Assembly: GCF_003253705.1 (NCBI RefSeq)
Contig: NZ_QKYU01000025.1
Coordinates: 1-64,000 of the forward strand
Origin: Humitalea rosea
GTDB taxonomy: Bacteria > Pseudomonadota > Alphaproteobacteria > Acetobacterales > Acetobacteraceae
Direction: 5' to 3'
DNA: 64,000 bases
Below are positions 8,316 to 16,690 of the stretch, one piece after another. The notes beneath the pieces are model-generated. The model saw only the letters and a program-made list of their open reading frames with translations. It did no database searches and was not told the origin of the DNA. Position 1 is the stretch's first letter; each line of letters begins with the position of its first letter. The position numbers and the translations under genes were made by a program.

Positions 8316-9437
8316 ATGCTCAGCACACGCCTTCCGGTCGCCGCGGTTCAGACCGATCGCCGGGCCGTCCTGGCCGGCCTCGCCGCCGGTGGTGCCGCCG
8401 CCCTCTTCTCCCGCCCCGCCCATGCCGATGCCGCCGACAGCAGCTTCCGCCAGGAATGGGCCGCCTTCCGCAGCCGTTTCTACATGCCGGAAGGGCGCAT
8501 CGCCGATAATTTCCAGAACGGCGCCTCGCATTCCGAGGGGCAGGGCTATGCCATGCTGCTCGCCGAAGCGGCGGGCGATACCCAGTCCTTCGACCAGCTG
8601 GTGACCTGGACCCGCGGCAACATGCGCCGCCCCGGCGACAACCTGACCCCCTGGCGCTGGCGCCCGGGCGCGGCCGCGCCGGTCGAGGATTTCAACAACG
8701 CCTCGGACGGCGACATCCTGATCGGCTGGGCGCTTGCCCGCGCCGGCCGTTCGATGGGCCGTCCCGACTACCGCCGCCTCGCCAGCGATATCGCGCGTGA
8801 CGTGCTGCGCATCTGCGTCCATCGCGTCGGCGACCAGACCCTGCTGCGCCCCGGTGGCTGGGGCTTCGACCGCCCCGATCATGTGGTGGTCAACCCGTCC
8901 TATCTGCTCTTCGCCGCCCTGCCGGAAATGAACCAGGTGGCGCCGGACCCGGCCTGGGAGCGGCTGTCCCACGATGGCCGCGCGCTGCTGCGCGCCGCCC
9001 GCTTCGGCCAGTGGGGCCTGCCGCCCGATTGGCTGCGGGTGCCCCGCGGCATCGGCCGCGCCAGCCCGGCGGTCGGCTGGGAGCCGCGCTTCGGCTTCGA
9101 TGCCGTCCGGGTGCCCCTGAACATGGTCTGGGCCGGCATGTGGGACGAGCCGGCCGTGGATGGCGCCGCCGCCTTCTGGTCCGACCCTTCGGTCGCGGTC
9201 CCGCCGGCCTGGACCAACCTCACCTCCGGCGGTGTCGCCCCCTATGCGGCCCCCGCCGGGATGCGGGCCGTGGCGCGGATCACGGTCGCGGCGCGGATCG
9301 GCTCCACCGGCACCATGACGCTGCCGCAGGTGTCCGAGGCGACCGACTACTACAGCGCGGTGCTGACGATGCTGGCCCGCCTGGCCTGGCGCGATGCCCA
9401 GCGCAACCGCCCGCTGGTGGTCGCCTCCGCCGGCTGA
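8316..9437 (+). CDS. bcsZ: GH8 endo-1,4-beta-glucanase, BcsZ/CmcAx type
   Basis: Cellulase of glycoside hydrolase family 8, the type that accompanies bacterial cellulose synthases and trims or disentangles the nascent glucan in the periplasm. The 373-residue protein has a signal segment with an RR pair (DRRAVLAGLAAGG, residues 14-26). SHSEGQGYAM (71-80) holds the catalytic acid E74 and NASDGD (128-133) holds D131, both family hallmarks. In Komagataeibacter the GH8 gene lies directly upstream of ccpAx-bcsAB. Here it stands about 22 kb from the cellulose operon at 31179-41262, on the same strand. A GAAGGGG ribosome site precedes ATG. Confidence 0.88.
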   Translation: MLSTRLPVAAVQTDRRAVLAGLAAGGAAALFSRPAHADAADSSFRQEWAAFRSRFYMPEGRIADNFQNGASHSEGQGYAMLLAEAAGDTQSFDQLVTWTRGNMRRPGDNLTPWRWRPGAAAPVEDFNNASDGDILIGWALARAGRSMGRPDYRRLASDIARDVLRICVHRVGDQTLLRPGGWGFDRPDHVVVNPSYLLFAALPEMNQVAPDPAWERLSHDGRALLRAARFGQWGLPPDWLRVPRGIGRASPAVGWEPRFGFDAVRVPLNMVWAGMWDEPAVDGAAAFWSDPSVAVPPAWTNLTSGGVAPYAAPAGMRAVARITVAARIGSTGTMTLPQVSEATDYYSAVLTMLARLAWRDAQRNRPLVVASAG

Positions 9438-9454
9438 TCGCTTCTGCCTGGGAG

Positions 9455-9499
9455 AAGGATCGAGGGGCGCTGCCTCTCAAGGAGGGCGAACAGCCCTCC
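9455..9499 (+). terminator. Paired hairpins after the GH8 gene
   Basis: The sequence AAGGATCGAGGGGC begins at 9455. GAGGGGC (9462-9468) pairs with GCCTCTC (9472-9478) with one wobble. Directly after it GGAGGGC (9481-9487) pairs with GCCCTCC (9493-9499). No T-run follows. The same two-part arrangement recurs after the DUF4189 gene at 14115-14264. Confidence 0.5.
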
Positions 9500-9566
9500 C
9501 GCTGCTTCCGTCGCCGTGATGCGGCGGGGTTGATTGCGGCTCCGCCGCGGCCACCTCTCAGGGCGC

Positions 9567-10640
9567 ATGACCAGCCCCCATCCCGATACCTGGATGCGCG
9601 TCACCCCCAAGGGCCTCTTCTGCGAGCCCGCGGGTGTCTACATCGACCCTTCGCGGGCGGTGGACCGCGCCATCATCAGCCACGGCCATTCCGACCACGC
9701 CCGCCCCGGCCACCGCGCCGTGCTGGCGACGGCCGAGACGCTGGCCATCATGCGCGCCCGCATGGGGGCCGACCGCGCGGGCGGGAGCCAGCAGGCGATG
9801 GCCCTGGGCGCGCCCCTCGACATCAACGGCGTCACCATCCGGCTGGTGCCGGCCGGGCATGTGCTGGGCTCGGCCCAGGTGGTGCTGGAGTGGCGCGGCA
9901 GCCGCATCGTCGTCTCGGGCGATTACAAGCGGGCGGCGGACCCGACCTGCGCGGGCTTCGAGCCGGTGCCCTGCGATGTCTTCGTCACCGAGGCGACCTT
10001 CGCGCTTCCCGTCTTCCGCCATCCGCCGGCGGCGGGCGAGATCCAGCGCCTGCTCGCCAGCATCCGCCTCTTCCCCGAGCGCTGCCATGTCATCGGCGTC
10101 TATGCCTTGGGCAAGGCGCAGCGGCTGATCGCCCTGCTGCGCCAGGCGGGGTGGGAGCGGCCGATCTATCTGCATGGCGCGCTGATCGCGCTCTGCGAGC
10201 TGTATGAATCCCTCGGCGTGCCGCTCGGCCCGCTGCTGCCGGTGCCGCCGCTGCAAAAACGCGGCAAGGCCGAGGCGGGGCTGGCGGGGGAGATCGTGCT
10301 GGCACCGCCCTCGGCCGATTCCACGCCCTGGTCCCGGCGCCTCGCCGATCCGGTGAGCTGCGCCGCCTCCGGCTGGCTGCGGGTGCGGCAACGGGCGAAG
10401 ATGCGCGGGATCGAGCTGCCGCTGGTGATCTCCGACCACGCCGATTGGGACGAGCTTCTGGCCACCGCCTCGGACGTGCAGGCGCCCGAGGTCTGGATCA
10501 CCCATGGGCGGGAGGATGCGCTGGCCTATGCGCTCGGCACGCGCGGCATCCGCGCGCGCGCCCTGCATCTGGTCGGGCGCGGCGAGGATGAGGACGAGGC
10601 CCTGCCCGAGGCCGCCCCGGAGCCGGCCCCCGCCGCATGA
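9567..10640 (+). CDS. Ligase-associated DNA exonuclease, metallo-beta-lactamase fold
   Basis: Predicted 3'-end nuclease of the beta-CASP metallo-beta-lactamase group, the type usually paired with an ATP-dependent DNA ligase. In 357 residues, the metal site ISHGHSDHA is at 37-45 (H39, H41, D43, H44). AGHVLGSAQ supplies the next histidine, VVSGDY the bridging aspartate, and VISDHADWDEL and VWITHGRED the C-terminal ligands. ATG 9567 is taken because the 11 residues before it lack conservation. The ligase gene overlaps the stop by four bases (ATGA), so the two act together in DNA repair. The helicase and phosphoesterase genes usually in this cluster are not adjacent. Confidence 0.82.
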   Translation: MTSPHPDTWMRVTPKGLFCEPAGVYIDPSRAVDRAIISHGHSDHARPGHRAVLATAETLAIMRARMGADRAGGSQQAMALGAPLDINGVTIRLVPAGHVLGSAQVVLEWRGSRIVVSGDYKRAADPTCAGFEPVPCDVFVTEATFALPVFRHPPAAGEIQRLLASIRLFPERCHVIGVYALGKAQRLIALLRQAGWERPIYLHGALIALCELYESLGVPLGPLLPVPPLQKRGKAEAGLAGEIVLAPPSADSTPWSRRLADPVSCAASGWLRVRQRAKMRGIELPLVISDHADWDELLATASDVQAPEVWITHGREDALAYALGTRGIRARALHLVGRGEDEDEALPEAAPEPAPAA

Positions 10641-12220
10641 GCGGCAGCCTCGCCGCCTTCGCCGATCTGCTGGAACGGCTGCTCTTCACCCAGGGGCGCA
10701 ATGCCAAGCTCGCCTTGCTGCGGGACTGGTTCGCGAGCCAGCCCGACCCCGATCGCGGCATTGGCCTCGCCGCCATCACCGGGGACCTCGGCTTCGCGAC
10801 GGCCAAGCCCGCGATGATCCGCGCCCTGGTCGCGGAACGGACCGACCCGATGCTGTTCGACCTCTCCTACGACTATGTCGGGGATCTGGCCGAGACCGTC
10901 GCCTTGCTCTGGCCCGCGCCCGAACACCCCGAGCCGCCGCCGGGCCTCGCCGATGTCGTCGCGGCACTGGAACTGGCGCCGCGCGCCTCGGTGCCGGCGA
11001 TGCTCGCGGATTGGCTGGACCGGCTGGATGTCTCCGGGCGGCTCGCGCTGGTCAAGCTGGTCACCGGGGGGTTGCGGGTCGGCGCCTCGGGCGGGCTCGC
11101 CCGCATGGCGCTGGCCGAATGGTCCGGCCGCCCGGTGGAGGAGGTCGAGGAAGCCTGGCACGCCTGCCTGCCGCCCTATCTGCCGCTGTTCGACTGGCTG
11201 GAGGGCAGGGGGCCGCGCCCCGATGCCGCCGGTGCCCCGGTGTTCCGCCCGCTGATGCTGGCGCATCCGCTGGAGGAGGCGGATCTGGCCGCGATCGCGC
11301 CCGAGACCCATCGCGCCGAATGGAAATGGGACGGCATCCGGGTCCAGGCCTGCGCCGGGCCGTCCGGGCGCCGGCTCTGGTCCCGCAGCGGCGAGGACCT
11401 CTCCGCCGCCTTCCCCGAGATCGTCGCGGCGATGGAGTTTTCGGGCGTGGTGGATGGCGAGTTGCTGGTGCTGCGCGACGGGGTGGTGGCGCCCTTCGGC
11501 GATCTGCAGCAGCGGCTGAACCGCAAGATCGTGACACCCCGGATGCAGAAGGAGTTCCCCGCGGCGGTGCGGCTCTACGACATCCTCTTCGATGGCGCGG
11601 AGGATCTGCGCCCGCTGCCCTTCGATGCCCGCCGCGCCCGGCTGGAGGGTTTTTTGGCCACCCATGCGCCTGCGCGCTTCGACCTCTCGCCTCTGGTCCC
11701 CTTCGCCGAGGTCGAGGAGCTTGCCGTCCGCCGCGCCACCGCGCGGGCCGAGGCGATCGAGGGGCTGATGCTGAAGCGCGCCGACAGCGCCTATGTCGCC
11801 GGCCGGGTGAAGGGGCTGTGGTGGAAGTGGAAGCGCGCGCCGCTCAGCGTCGATTGCGTGCTGATGTATGCCCAGCGCGGGCATGGCAAACGCTCCTCCT
11901 ACTACAGCGACTACACCTTCGGCCTGTGGCGGGGGGAGGAGTTGGTGCCGGTCGGCAAGGCCTATTCCGGCTTCACGGATGTGGAACTGGTCTGGCTCGA
12001 CCGCTGGGTGCGCGCCCATACCACCGCCCGCTTCGGCCCGGTGCGGGAGGTGGAGAAGGCGCTGGTGCTGGAGGTCGTCTTCGACGCGGCGCAGCCGAGC
12101 TCTCGGCACCGCTCGGGGCTGGCCATGCGCTTCCCCCGCATCGCCCGCATCCGCGCCGACAAGCCGGCGGCCGAGGCCGACCGGCTGGAGGTGCTGGCCG
12201 CCATGGTCGGGAAGGGCTGA
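10637..12220 (+). CDS. ATP-dependent DNA ligase, cisplatin-response type
   Basis: ATP-dependent DNA ligase of the bacterial class linked to DNA-damage (cisplatin) response, 527 residues, normal length. An N-terminal helical DNA-binding domain (about 1-200) leads to the nucleotidyltransferase core: motif I EWKWDGIR with the adenylated lysine K230, motif III about LWSRSGEDLS, motif IV near EGLMLKR, and motif V GLWWKWKR. The OB-fold follows. It shares an ATGA overlap with the exonuclease gene. It is distinct from LigD at 43990-46512, so the genome carries at least two ATP-dependent ligases. Confidence 0.88.
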   Translation: MSGSLAAFADLLERLLFTQGRNAKLALLRDWFASQPDPDRGIGLAAITGDLGFATAKPAMIRALVAERTDPMLFDLSYDYVGDLAETVALLWPAPEHPEPPPGLADVVAALELAPRASVPAMLADWLDRLDVSGRLALVKLVTGGLRVGASGGLARMALAEWSGRPVEEVEEAWHACLPPYLPLFDWLEGRGPRPDAAGAPVFRPLMLAHPLEEADLAAIAPETHRAEWKWDGIRVQACAGPSGRRLWSRSGEDLSAAFPEIVAAMEFSGVVDGELLVLRDGVVAPFGDLQQRLNRKIVTPRMQKEFPAAVRLYDILFDGAEDLRPLPFDARRARLEGFLATHAPARFDLSPLVPFAEVEELAVRRATARAEAIEGLMLKRADSAYVAGRVKGLWWKWKRAPLSVDCVLMYAQRGHGKRSSYYSDYTFGLWRGEELVPVGKAYSGFTDVELVWLDRWVRAHTTARFGPVREVEKALVLEVVFDAAQPSSRHRSGLAMRFPRIARIRADKPAAEADRLEVLAAMVGKG

Positions 12221-12232
12221 GACCTTCGGTAA

Positions 12233-12255
12233 CAGTTGCGAGTTAGTCGCAACTG
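12233..12255. promoter_or_regulatory. Fur-like operator before the iron-binding protein gene
   Basis: A perfect inverted repeat with 9-base arms CAGTTGCGA and TCGCAACTG separated by GTTAG. The TTGCGA-N5-TCGCAA core resembles alphaproteobacterial Fur/Mur boxes. A near-identical palindrome lies before the iron permease gene at 15968-15986, which makes a shared metal-responsive repressor likely. A role as a ligase-gene terminator is less likely because no T-run follows. Confidence 0.6.
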
Positions 12256-12263
12256 GAGTAGAG

Positions 12264-12309
12264 CCGGGCCAGAACAAAGCCGGCCAGAACAAAGCCGGCC
12301 AGAACAAAG
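12264..12309 (+). repeat. Three tandem copies of a 15-base unit in the leader
   Basis: CCGGCCAGAACAAAG occurs at 12280-12294 and 12295-12309, preceded at 12264-12279 by a copy with one extra G. The array ends ten bases before the ATG of the iron-binding protein gene and supplies its AAAGGAAG ribosome-binding region. It is a slippage-prone leader that could tune translation. Confidence 0.8.
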
Positions 12310-12318
12310 GAAGTCGCC

Positions 12319-13356
12319 ATGAGCCCCCAGATCTCCCGACGCCCGCTGCTGCTCGCGGGCCTTGCCGCCGGTCTTGCCGCGCCCAGGCTGGTCCGCGCCT
12401 CGGATGGCGTGGTGAACCTCTATTCCTCCCGGCATTATGACACCGACCGGGCGCTGTACGACGGCTTCACCACCGAAAGCGGCGTCCGCGTCCGGCTGAT
12501 CGAGGGCGATGCCGACCAGTTGATCGAACGCATCCGCAATGAGGGCGCGAACAGCCCGGCCGATGTGCTGATCACCGTCGATGGCGCGCGCCTCGCCCGC
12601 GCGCAGGAGGCGGGGGTGCTGGCCCCGACCCGCAGCGCGCTGCTCGAAGCCCGGGTGCCGGAAAACCTGCGCGACCCGCAGGGGCATTGGTACGGCGTGT
12701 CCCGCCGCGCCCGCGTCATCATGTACGACAAGCAGAAGGGCGCCCCCGCCGGCCTCACCCGCTACGAGGATCTGGCCAAGCCCGAGTACCACGGCCAGAT
12801 CCTGATCCGCGCCGCGAACCACCCCTACAACCTCTCCCTGGTCGGCAGCCTGATCGCGGCCAATGGCGCCGAGGCGACCGAGATCTGGGCGCGTGGCGTC
12901 GTCGCCAACATGGCCCGGCCGCCGCAGGGCGGCGATACGCCGCAGTTCACCACCGTGGCGGCGGGGCAGGGCTCCATCGCCATCGCGAACACCTATTACC
13001 TCGCCCGGTACGGTGCGTCCTCGGTCGCGTCGGAGAAGGCGGTCTATGACCGGATCGGCGTGATCTTCCCCAACCAGGCCGATCGCGGCACGCATGTGAA
13101 CGTCTCCGGCGCCGGGGTGGTGACGACGGCGCCGAACAAGGCAACGGCGCTGGCCTTCATCGAATATCTGACCGGCGAGCGGGCGCAGGAGCTCTTCGCC
13201 AACGGCAATTTCGAATATCCGGTGGTCGCGGATGTGGCGCCGCATCCGGCGCTGGCCGCCTTCGGCACCTTCAAGGCCGATGCGTTGAACGCCGCCCGCT
13301 ACGGCGCCTTGGCCGGCGAGGCGCTGCGGATCATGCAGCGCGCCGGCTGGCGCTGA
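12319..13356 (+). CDS. Ferric-iron ABC transporter substrate-binding protein
   Basis: Periplasmic Fe(III)-binding protein of the FbpA/FutA class, 345 residues. An RR-containing signal (SRRPLLLAGLAAGL, residues 6-19, Tat-like) precedes the mature start NLYSSRHYDTDRALY, which is the usual first strand of the class. Tyrosines in NTYYLARY near residues 224-231 fit the iron-ligand position. The Fur-like palindrome at 12233-12255 and the 15-base repeats lie directly upstream, with AAAGGAAG before the ATG. The matching permease gene is at 14273-15958 on the opposite strand; no ATPase gene is in the window. Confidence 0.85.
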   Translation: MSPQISRRPLLLAGLAAGLAAPRLVRASDGVVNLYSSRHYDTDRALYDGFTTESGVRVRLIEGDADQLIERIRNEGANSPADVLITVDGARLARAQEAGVLAPTRSALLEARVPENLRDPQGHWYGVSRRARVIMYDKQKGAPAGLTRYEDLAKPEYHGQILIRAANHPYNLSLVGSLIAANGAEATEIWARGVVANMARPPQGGDTPQFTTVAAGQGSIAIANTYYLARYGASSVASEKAVYDRIGVIFPNQADRGTHVNVSGAGVVTTAPNKATALAFIEYLTGERAQELFANGNFEYPVVADVAPHPALAAFGTFKADALNAARYGALAGEALRIMQRAGWR

Positions 13357-13470
13357 GCGCCGGGCGGTGTTGTTCGCGATGACGAAGCAATACTGTCGCA
13401 TTACTGGCTGATCTTGCGGCGCCGGCTTGGTTCATGGCATGGGTCGGGCCTTCCTGCTTAGGTCTGACCC

Positions 13471-14109
13471 TTGCGATTTCTGGCATTCTTGGTCTGCGGC
13501 GGTTTGGCAGCGTTTCTGGTTCCGGCCGGGGCGCAATCCTATGATGGTCCGCAGTGCCGCCAGGACTGTAGCGCCGGCGCCGGCGAGCGATCCGGTCAGA
13601 CCCGTGCGGTGCAGTCCTGCCTTGCGCGCTGCGCCGTTCGCCAGGGTGTGGTGCGGCAGCAGCAGGAAGACGCCCGCAGCCGCCCGCGCGGCCGCGCCCC
13701 GGCACCGCCGCCGGTGCCGGTCGCAGCACCCCCGCCGGGGCCGATGCGCTATTACGGCACCATCTATACCGCCGCCCCCCCGGGCACCGGCGTCGGCATC
13801 ACCGTGGGCCAGGCGGACCGCATGCTGGCCCATCGCACCGCAGAGAATGACTGCATGAACCGCGGCGGCGCGCCCTGCCGCCTGGTCAGCGAATTCACCT
13901 TCGCCTGCGCCGCGGTTGCCCATGGCGTCCGGCAGTCGCCGGGCACGGCGATCATGACCTCCGATCCCAGCACCTTCCGGCTGCATGTCGTCGGCCATGG
14001 GATGGCCAATACCCGGGCCGATGCCGAATATGATGCCATGAGCGACTGCAACCGCCGCGACCGCGGCCTGACCTGCGGCATCGTGCGCAGCGAGTGCTCG
14101 GGGCGCTGA
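13471..14109 (+). CDS. Secreted DUF4189-domain protein
   Basis: Exported protein of 212 residues with unknown role. TTG 13471 gives a short signal peptide, MRFLAFLVCGGLAAFLVPAGAQS. A cysteine-rich part follows (QCRQDC and SCLARC, about 29-56), then a proline-rich linker (about 72-90). The C-terminal half fits DUF4189: YYGTIY then two AxxxAxxxC-type blocks ending in CRLVSEFTFACAAVAHG. Start choice rests on the signal peptide; no strong ribosome site is visible. It lies between the two halves of the iron transporter, but a link to iron is only positional. Confidence 0.55.
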   Translation: MRFLAFLVCGGLAAFLVPAGAQSYDGPQCRQDCSAGAGERSGQTRAVQSCLARCAVRQGVVRQQQEDARSRPRGRAPAPPPVPVAAPPPGPMRYYGTIYTAAPPGTGVGITVGQADRMLAHRTAENDCMNRGGAPCRLVSEFTFACAAVAHGVRQSPGTAIMTSDPSTFRLHVVGHGMANTRADAEYDAMSDCNRRDRGLTCGIVRSECSGR

Positions 14110-14114
14110 CTGGC

Positions 14115-14264
14115 AAGGATCGAGGGGCTTTTCGCCCCTCGATTCCCCCAGCAGAAACAAGGTGTTCTGCACTTCCCCTTAATAGATTGAACTTACTTAT
14201 AAAAAGGGAAGGTCCAGGAAACCCGGTTTCCTGGTGGGAGGGTATGGGAGGGCAAAGCCCTCCC
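14115..14264. terminator. Multi-hairpin block between convergent genes
   Basis: Four inverted repeats are packed here. ATCGAGGGGC (14119-14128) pairs with GCCCCTCGAT (14134-14143) across TTTTC. GCAGAA (14151-14156) pairs with TTCTGC (14165-14170). CCAGGAAACC (14214-14223) pairs with GGTTTCCTGG (14225-14234) across one base. GGGAGGGC (14246-14253) pairs with GCCCTCCC (14257-14264). As the flanking genes converge, the block is probably a bidirectional terminator. The part around 14175-14215 is AT-rich. Confidence 0.6.
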
Positions 14265-14272
14265 CATAACGC

Positions 14273-15958
14273 TCAGCGCCGCCGCATGCTCCGCACGATC
14301 ACCAGCACCGGCAGCAGCCCGATGGCGACGATCAGCAAGGCGGCGGTCGAGGCCTCGGTCAGCCGCTCATCCGCCGCGAGGTTGTGGACCCGCACCGCCA
14401 GGGTATCGAGGTCGAAGGGCCGCACGATCAGGGTCGCCGGCAGCTCCTTCATGGTATCGACGAAGACCAGCAGCGCCGCGGTCAGCAGCGCGCCGCGCGC
14501 CAGCGGCACCTCGATCCGCACCACCGCTTCCGCCGGCCCCGCGCCCAAGGTGCGGGCGGCGGCGGCCAGGCTCGGCCTGACGCGGGACAGCCCGGCCTCG
14601 GTCGCCTGCAAGGCGACGGCCAGGAAGCGCACGAGATAGCCGAAGATCAGCGCCACCATCGTCCCCGACAGCAGCAGCCCGGTGGAGACGCCGAACTGCG
14701 CGCGGAAAAACCCGTCCAGCGCATTGTCGAAGATGCCGAAGGGCACCAGCGTCCCAACCGCGATCACCGAGCCCGGCACCGCATAGCCCAGCATCGCCAG
14801 GCGCCGGGTAATGGTCGCGAGCCCCGAGGGATGCTGCCGCCCGCCCCAGGCCAGCAGGGCCGCCAGCCCCACCGCCAGCACGGCGGTGATGGAGGCCAGC
14901 GTCACGCTGTTGATCGCATAGGGCAGGAAGCGGTGGGCGGCGAGCGGATCGCCCACGGTCGCCGCCGCCACCGCGAGCCAGCCGGCCGGGACCAGGAAGC
15001 CGATCACCACCGGCATGGCGCAGAGCAGGCTCGCCGCCCAGGCCTTGATCCCATGCAGCCGCACCTGGCGCAGCGGCGGCTGGCGCGTGCTCATCGGGTG
15101 GAAGCGCCGCCCGCCGCGCGAGACCATCTCCAGCACCAGCAGCACCGCCACCACCACCATCAGGCAGGCGGCGAGGCGGGAGGCGGCGCCGCGATCGGCC
15201 ATGCCGAACCAAGCCTCATAGATGCCGGTGGTGAAGGTCGGCACCGCGAAATGCTCCACCGTGCCGAAGTCCGAGAGCGTCTCCATCAGCGCCAGCGCCG
15301 TGCCCCCGGCCAGGGCCGGCCGCGCCAGCGGCAGCGCCACATGCAGGAAGGTGCGGGGCAGGGACTGGCCAAGGGTGCGCGAGGCCTCGATCAGGCAGAC
15401 CGACTGCTGCATGAAGGCGTTGCGCGCCAGCAGATACACATAAGGATAGAGCACCATCGCCATGACCACGGCCGCCCCCGGCAGGCTGCGGATCTCGGGG
15501 AACCAGTACTGGCCGAAGCCGAGGCCGGTCGCCGAGCGAAGTGCTGTCTGCACCGGCCCGGAGATGTCCATGATCTCGGTATAGACATAGCCGCAGACAT
15601 AGGCCGGCATCGCCAGCGGCAGCAGCAGCGCGACCTCCAGCAGGCGCGAGCCGGGGAAGCGGCAGGCGGTGACCAGCCAGGCCGTGGTCGCCCCCGCCGT
15701 CACCGTCATCAGCCCGACCAGCAGCACCAGCATGCCGGAATTGGCGAGGTAGGTCGGCAAGGTCACATGCACGATATGCGACCAGGCGGTGCCGGAATCG
15801 GCGGCCATGGCCGAGGCCAGCACGGCGATCAGCGGGGCCGCGACCAGGGCCGCGACCGGCACGCCGAGCCGGGCCCAGAGCGGCACGCGCCGGGCCGGCG
15901 GGGCGGGCCCGGGGTCCGGCGTCAGGAGCGGGGGCGCGAGGAGGAGGCTTGAGGACAT
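14273..15958 (-). CDS. Ferric-iron ABC transporter permease, fused two-domain type
   Basis: Inner-membrane permease of the FbpB/ThiP type, 561 residues with about twelve membrane helices, i.e. two BPD-transport domains in one chain. The first half has the ASRTLGQS...FLHVALPLARPAL loop typical of EAA-type coupling sites; the second has AARTLGAGPAEAVVRIEVPLARG. ATG 15958 is chosen because the ATG at 15979 lies inside the Fur-like palindrome at 15968-15986. It is expected to work with the iron-binding protein at 12319 and an ATPase encoded elsewhere. Spermidine/thiamine-type substrates are less likely given the paired Fur-like sites. Confidence 0.85.
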   Translation of the reverse strand: MSSSLLLAPPLLTPDPGPAPPARRVPLWARLGVPVAALVAAPLIAVLASAMAADSGTAWSHIVHVTLPTYLANSGMLVLLVGLMTVTAGATTAWLVTACRFPGSRLLEVALLLPLAMPAYVCGYVYTEIMDISGPVQTALRSATGLGFGQYWFPEIRSLPGAAVVMAMVLYPYVYLLARNAFMQQSVCLIEASRTLGQSLPRTFLHVALPLARPALAGGTALALMETLSDFGTVEHFAVPTFTTGIYEAWFGMADRGAASRLAACLMVVVAVLLVLEMVSRGGRRFHPMSTRQPPLRQVRLHGIKAWAASLLCAMPVVIGFLVPAGWLAVAAATVGDPLAAHRFLPYAINSVTLASITAVLAVGLAALLAWGGRQHPSGLATITRRLAMLGYAVPGSVIAVGTLVPFGIFDNALDGFFRAQFGVSTGLLLSGTMVALIFGYLVRFLAVALQATEAGLSRVRPSLAAAARTLGAGPAEAVVRIEVPLARGALLTAALLVFVDTMKELPATLIVRPFDLDTLAVRVHNLAADERLTEASTAALLIVAIGLLPVLVIVRSMRRR

Positions 15959-15967
15959 GGGCGCCGT

Positions 15968-15986
15968 GTTGCGATGCATTCGCAGT
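15968..15986. promoter_or_regulatory. Fur-like operator before the iron permease gene
   Basis: GTTGCGA (15968-15974), five bases, TCGCAGT (15980-15986): a 7-5-7 inverted repeat with one mismatched pair. The left arm equals the core of the palindrome at 12235-12241. It lies 10-28 bases before the permease start codon, a position where repressor binding would block transcription or initiation. Confidence 0.6.
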
Positions 15987-16036
15987 CCCTATGGCACCAT
16001 CCGGGGCCTGGGGCGAGTGACCGGGCTGGGCTGGCC

Positions 16037-16690
16037 TCAGCTTTCCTCTTCGGCCTTGCGCTTGGCCCATTCCGCCGGGGTCATGCGCGGGATCTCCAGC
16101 CGGTCGGTGGTGCGGGCATACCAGCCGCGGCCGTGCATGCGCCCGACCAGCCCGAGCTTGGGCGAGTCGATGTAATGCTTCACCGGGTCCAGCACGCAGT
16201 CGTCGCGCACATGCATCGCGAGGATCCGCCCCAGCACCAGCATGTTCTTGCCGAGAGGGACCAGTTGGAAGCGTTCGCATTCCATCGCGACCGGGCTTTC
16301 GGCGATGCGCGGCGGGCGGATCTTGGTCGAGGGCGCCGCGGTCAGCCCCGCCTCGGCCAGCTCATCCACCTCGGGGCCGAATTCAGTGGCGGTGACGTTC
16401 ATCTGCAAGGCGCGCTCTTCCGGCACCAGGCAGACGGTGAACTGGCCGGTCGCCTCGATATTGGCCAGCGTGTCCTTGTGGACGCCGTTGCGATGGCCGC
16501 AGCCGATGCCGATGATCGGCGGATCGCCGGAAAACCCGTTGAAGAAGGAATAGGGGGCCGCGTTCAGCACCCCGGCGCGGTCCTCGGTCACCACCCAGGC
16601 GATCGGGCGGGGCACGATGGTCGAGACCATGAGCTTGTAGCACTCGGTGCCCGGCAGCGTTTCAAAGTCGAAGATCATCTCAAGGGGCAT
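16037..16690 (-). CDS. Flavin reductase family protein
   Basis: FMN-binding split-barrel protein of the flavin reductase/DIM6-NTAB group, 217 residues. Near the N terminus VSTIVPRPIAWVVT (about 22-35) and LNAAPYSFFNGFSGDPPIIG (about 42-61) are the family's flavin-phosphate-binding signature. The C-terminal tail (MTPAEWAKRKAEEES) is charged. Such proteins supply reduced flavin to monooxygenases or act as oxidoreductases on their own; no monooxygenase is next to it. It is convergent with nothing and may be monocistronic; the hydroxyacid dehydrogenase genes end 90 bases upstream on the same strand. Confidence 0.8.
   Translation of the reverse strand: MPLEMIFDFETLPGTECYKLMVSTIVPRPIAWVVTEDRAGVLNAAPYSFFNGFSGDPPIIGIGCGHRNGVHKDTLANIEATGQFTVCLVPEERALQMNVTATEFGPEVDELAEAGLTAAPSTKIRPPRIAESPVAMECERFQLVPLGKNMLVLGRILAMHVRDDCVLDPVKHYIDSPKLGLVGRMHGRGWYARTTDRLEIPRMTPAEWAKRKAEEES

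Noticed and set aside
12233-12255. Palindrome read as a Rho-independent terminator of the ligase gene
   Set aside because: No T-run follows and a related palindrome lies before a start codon at 15968, where termination makes no sense.
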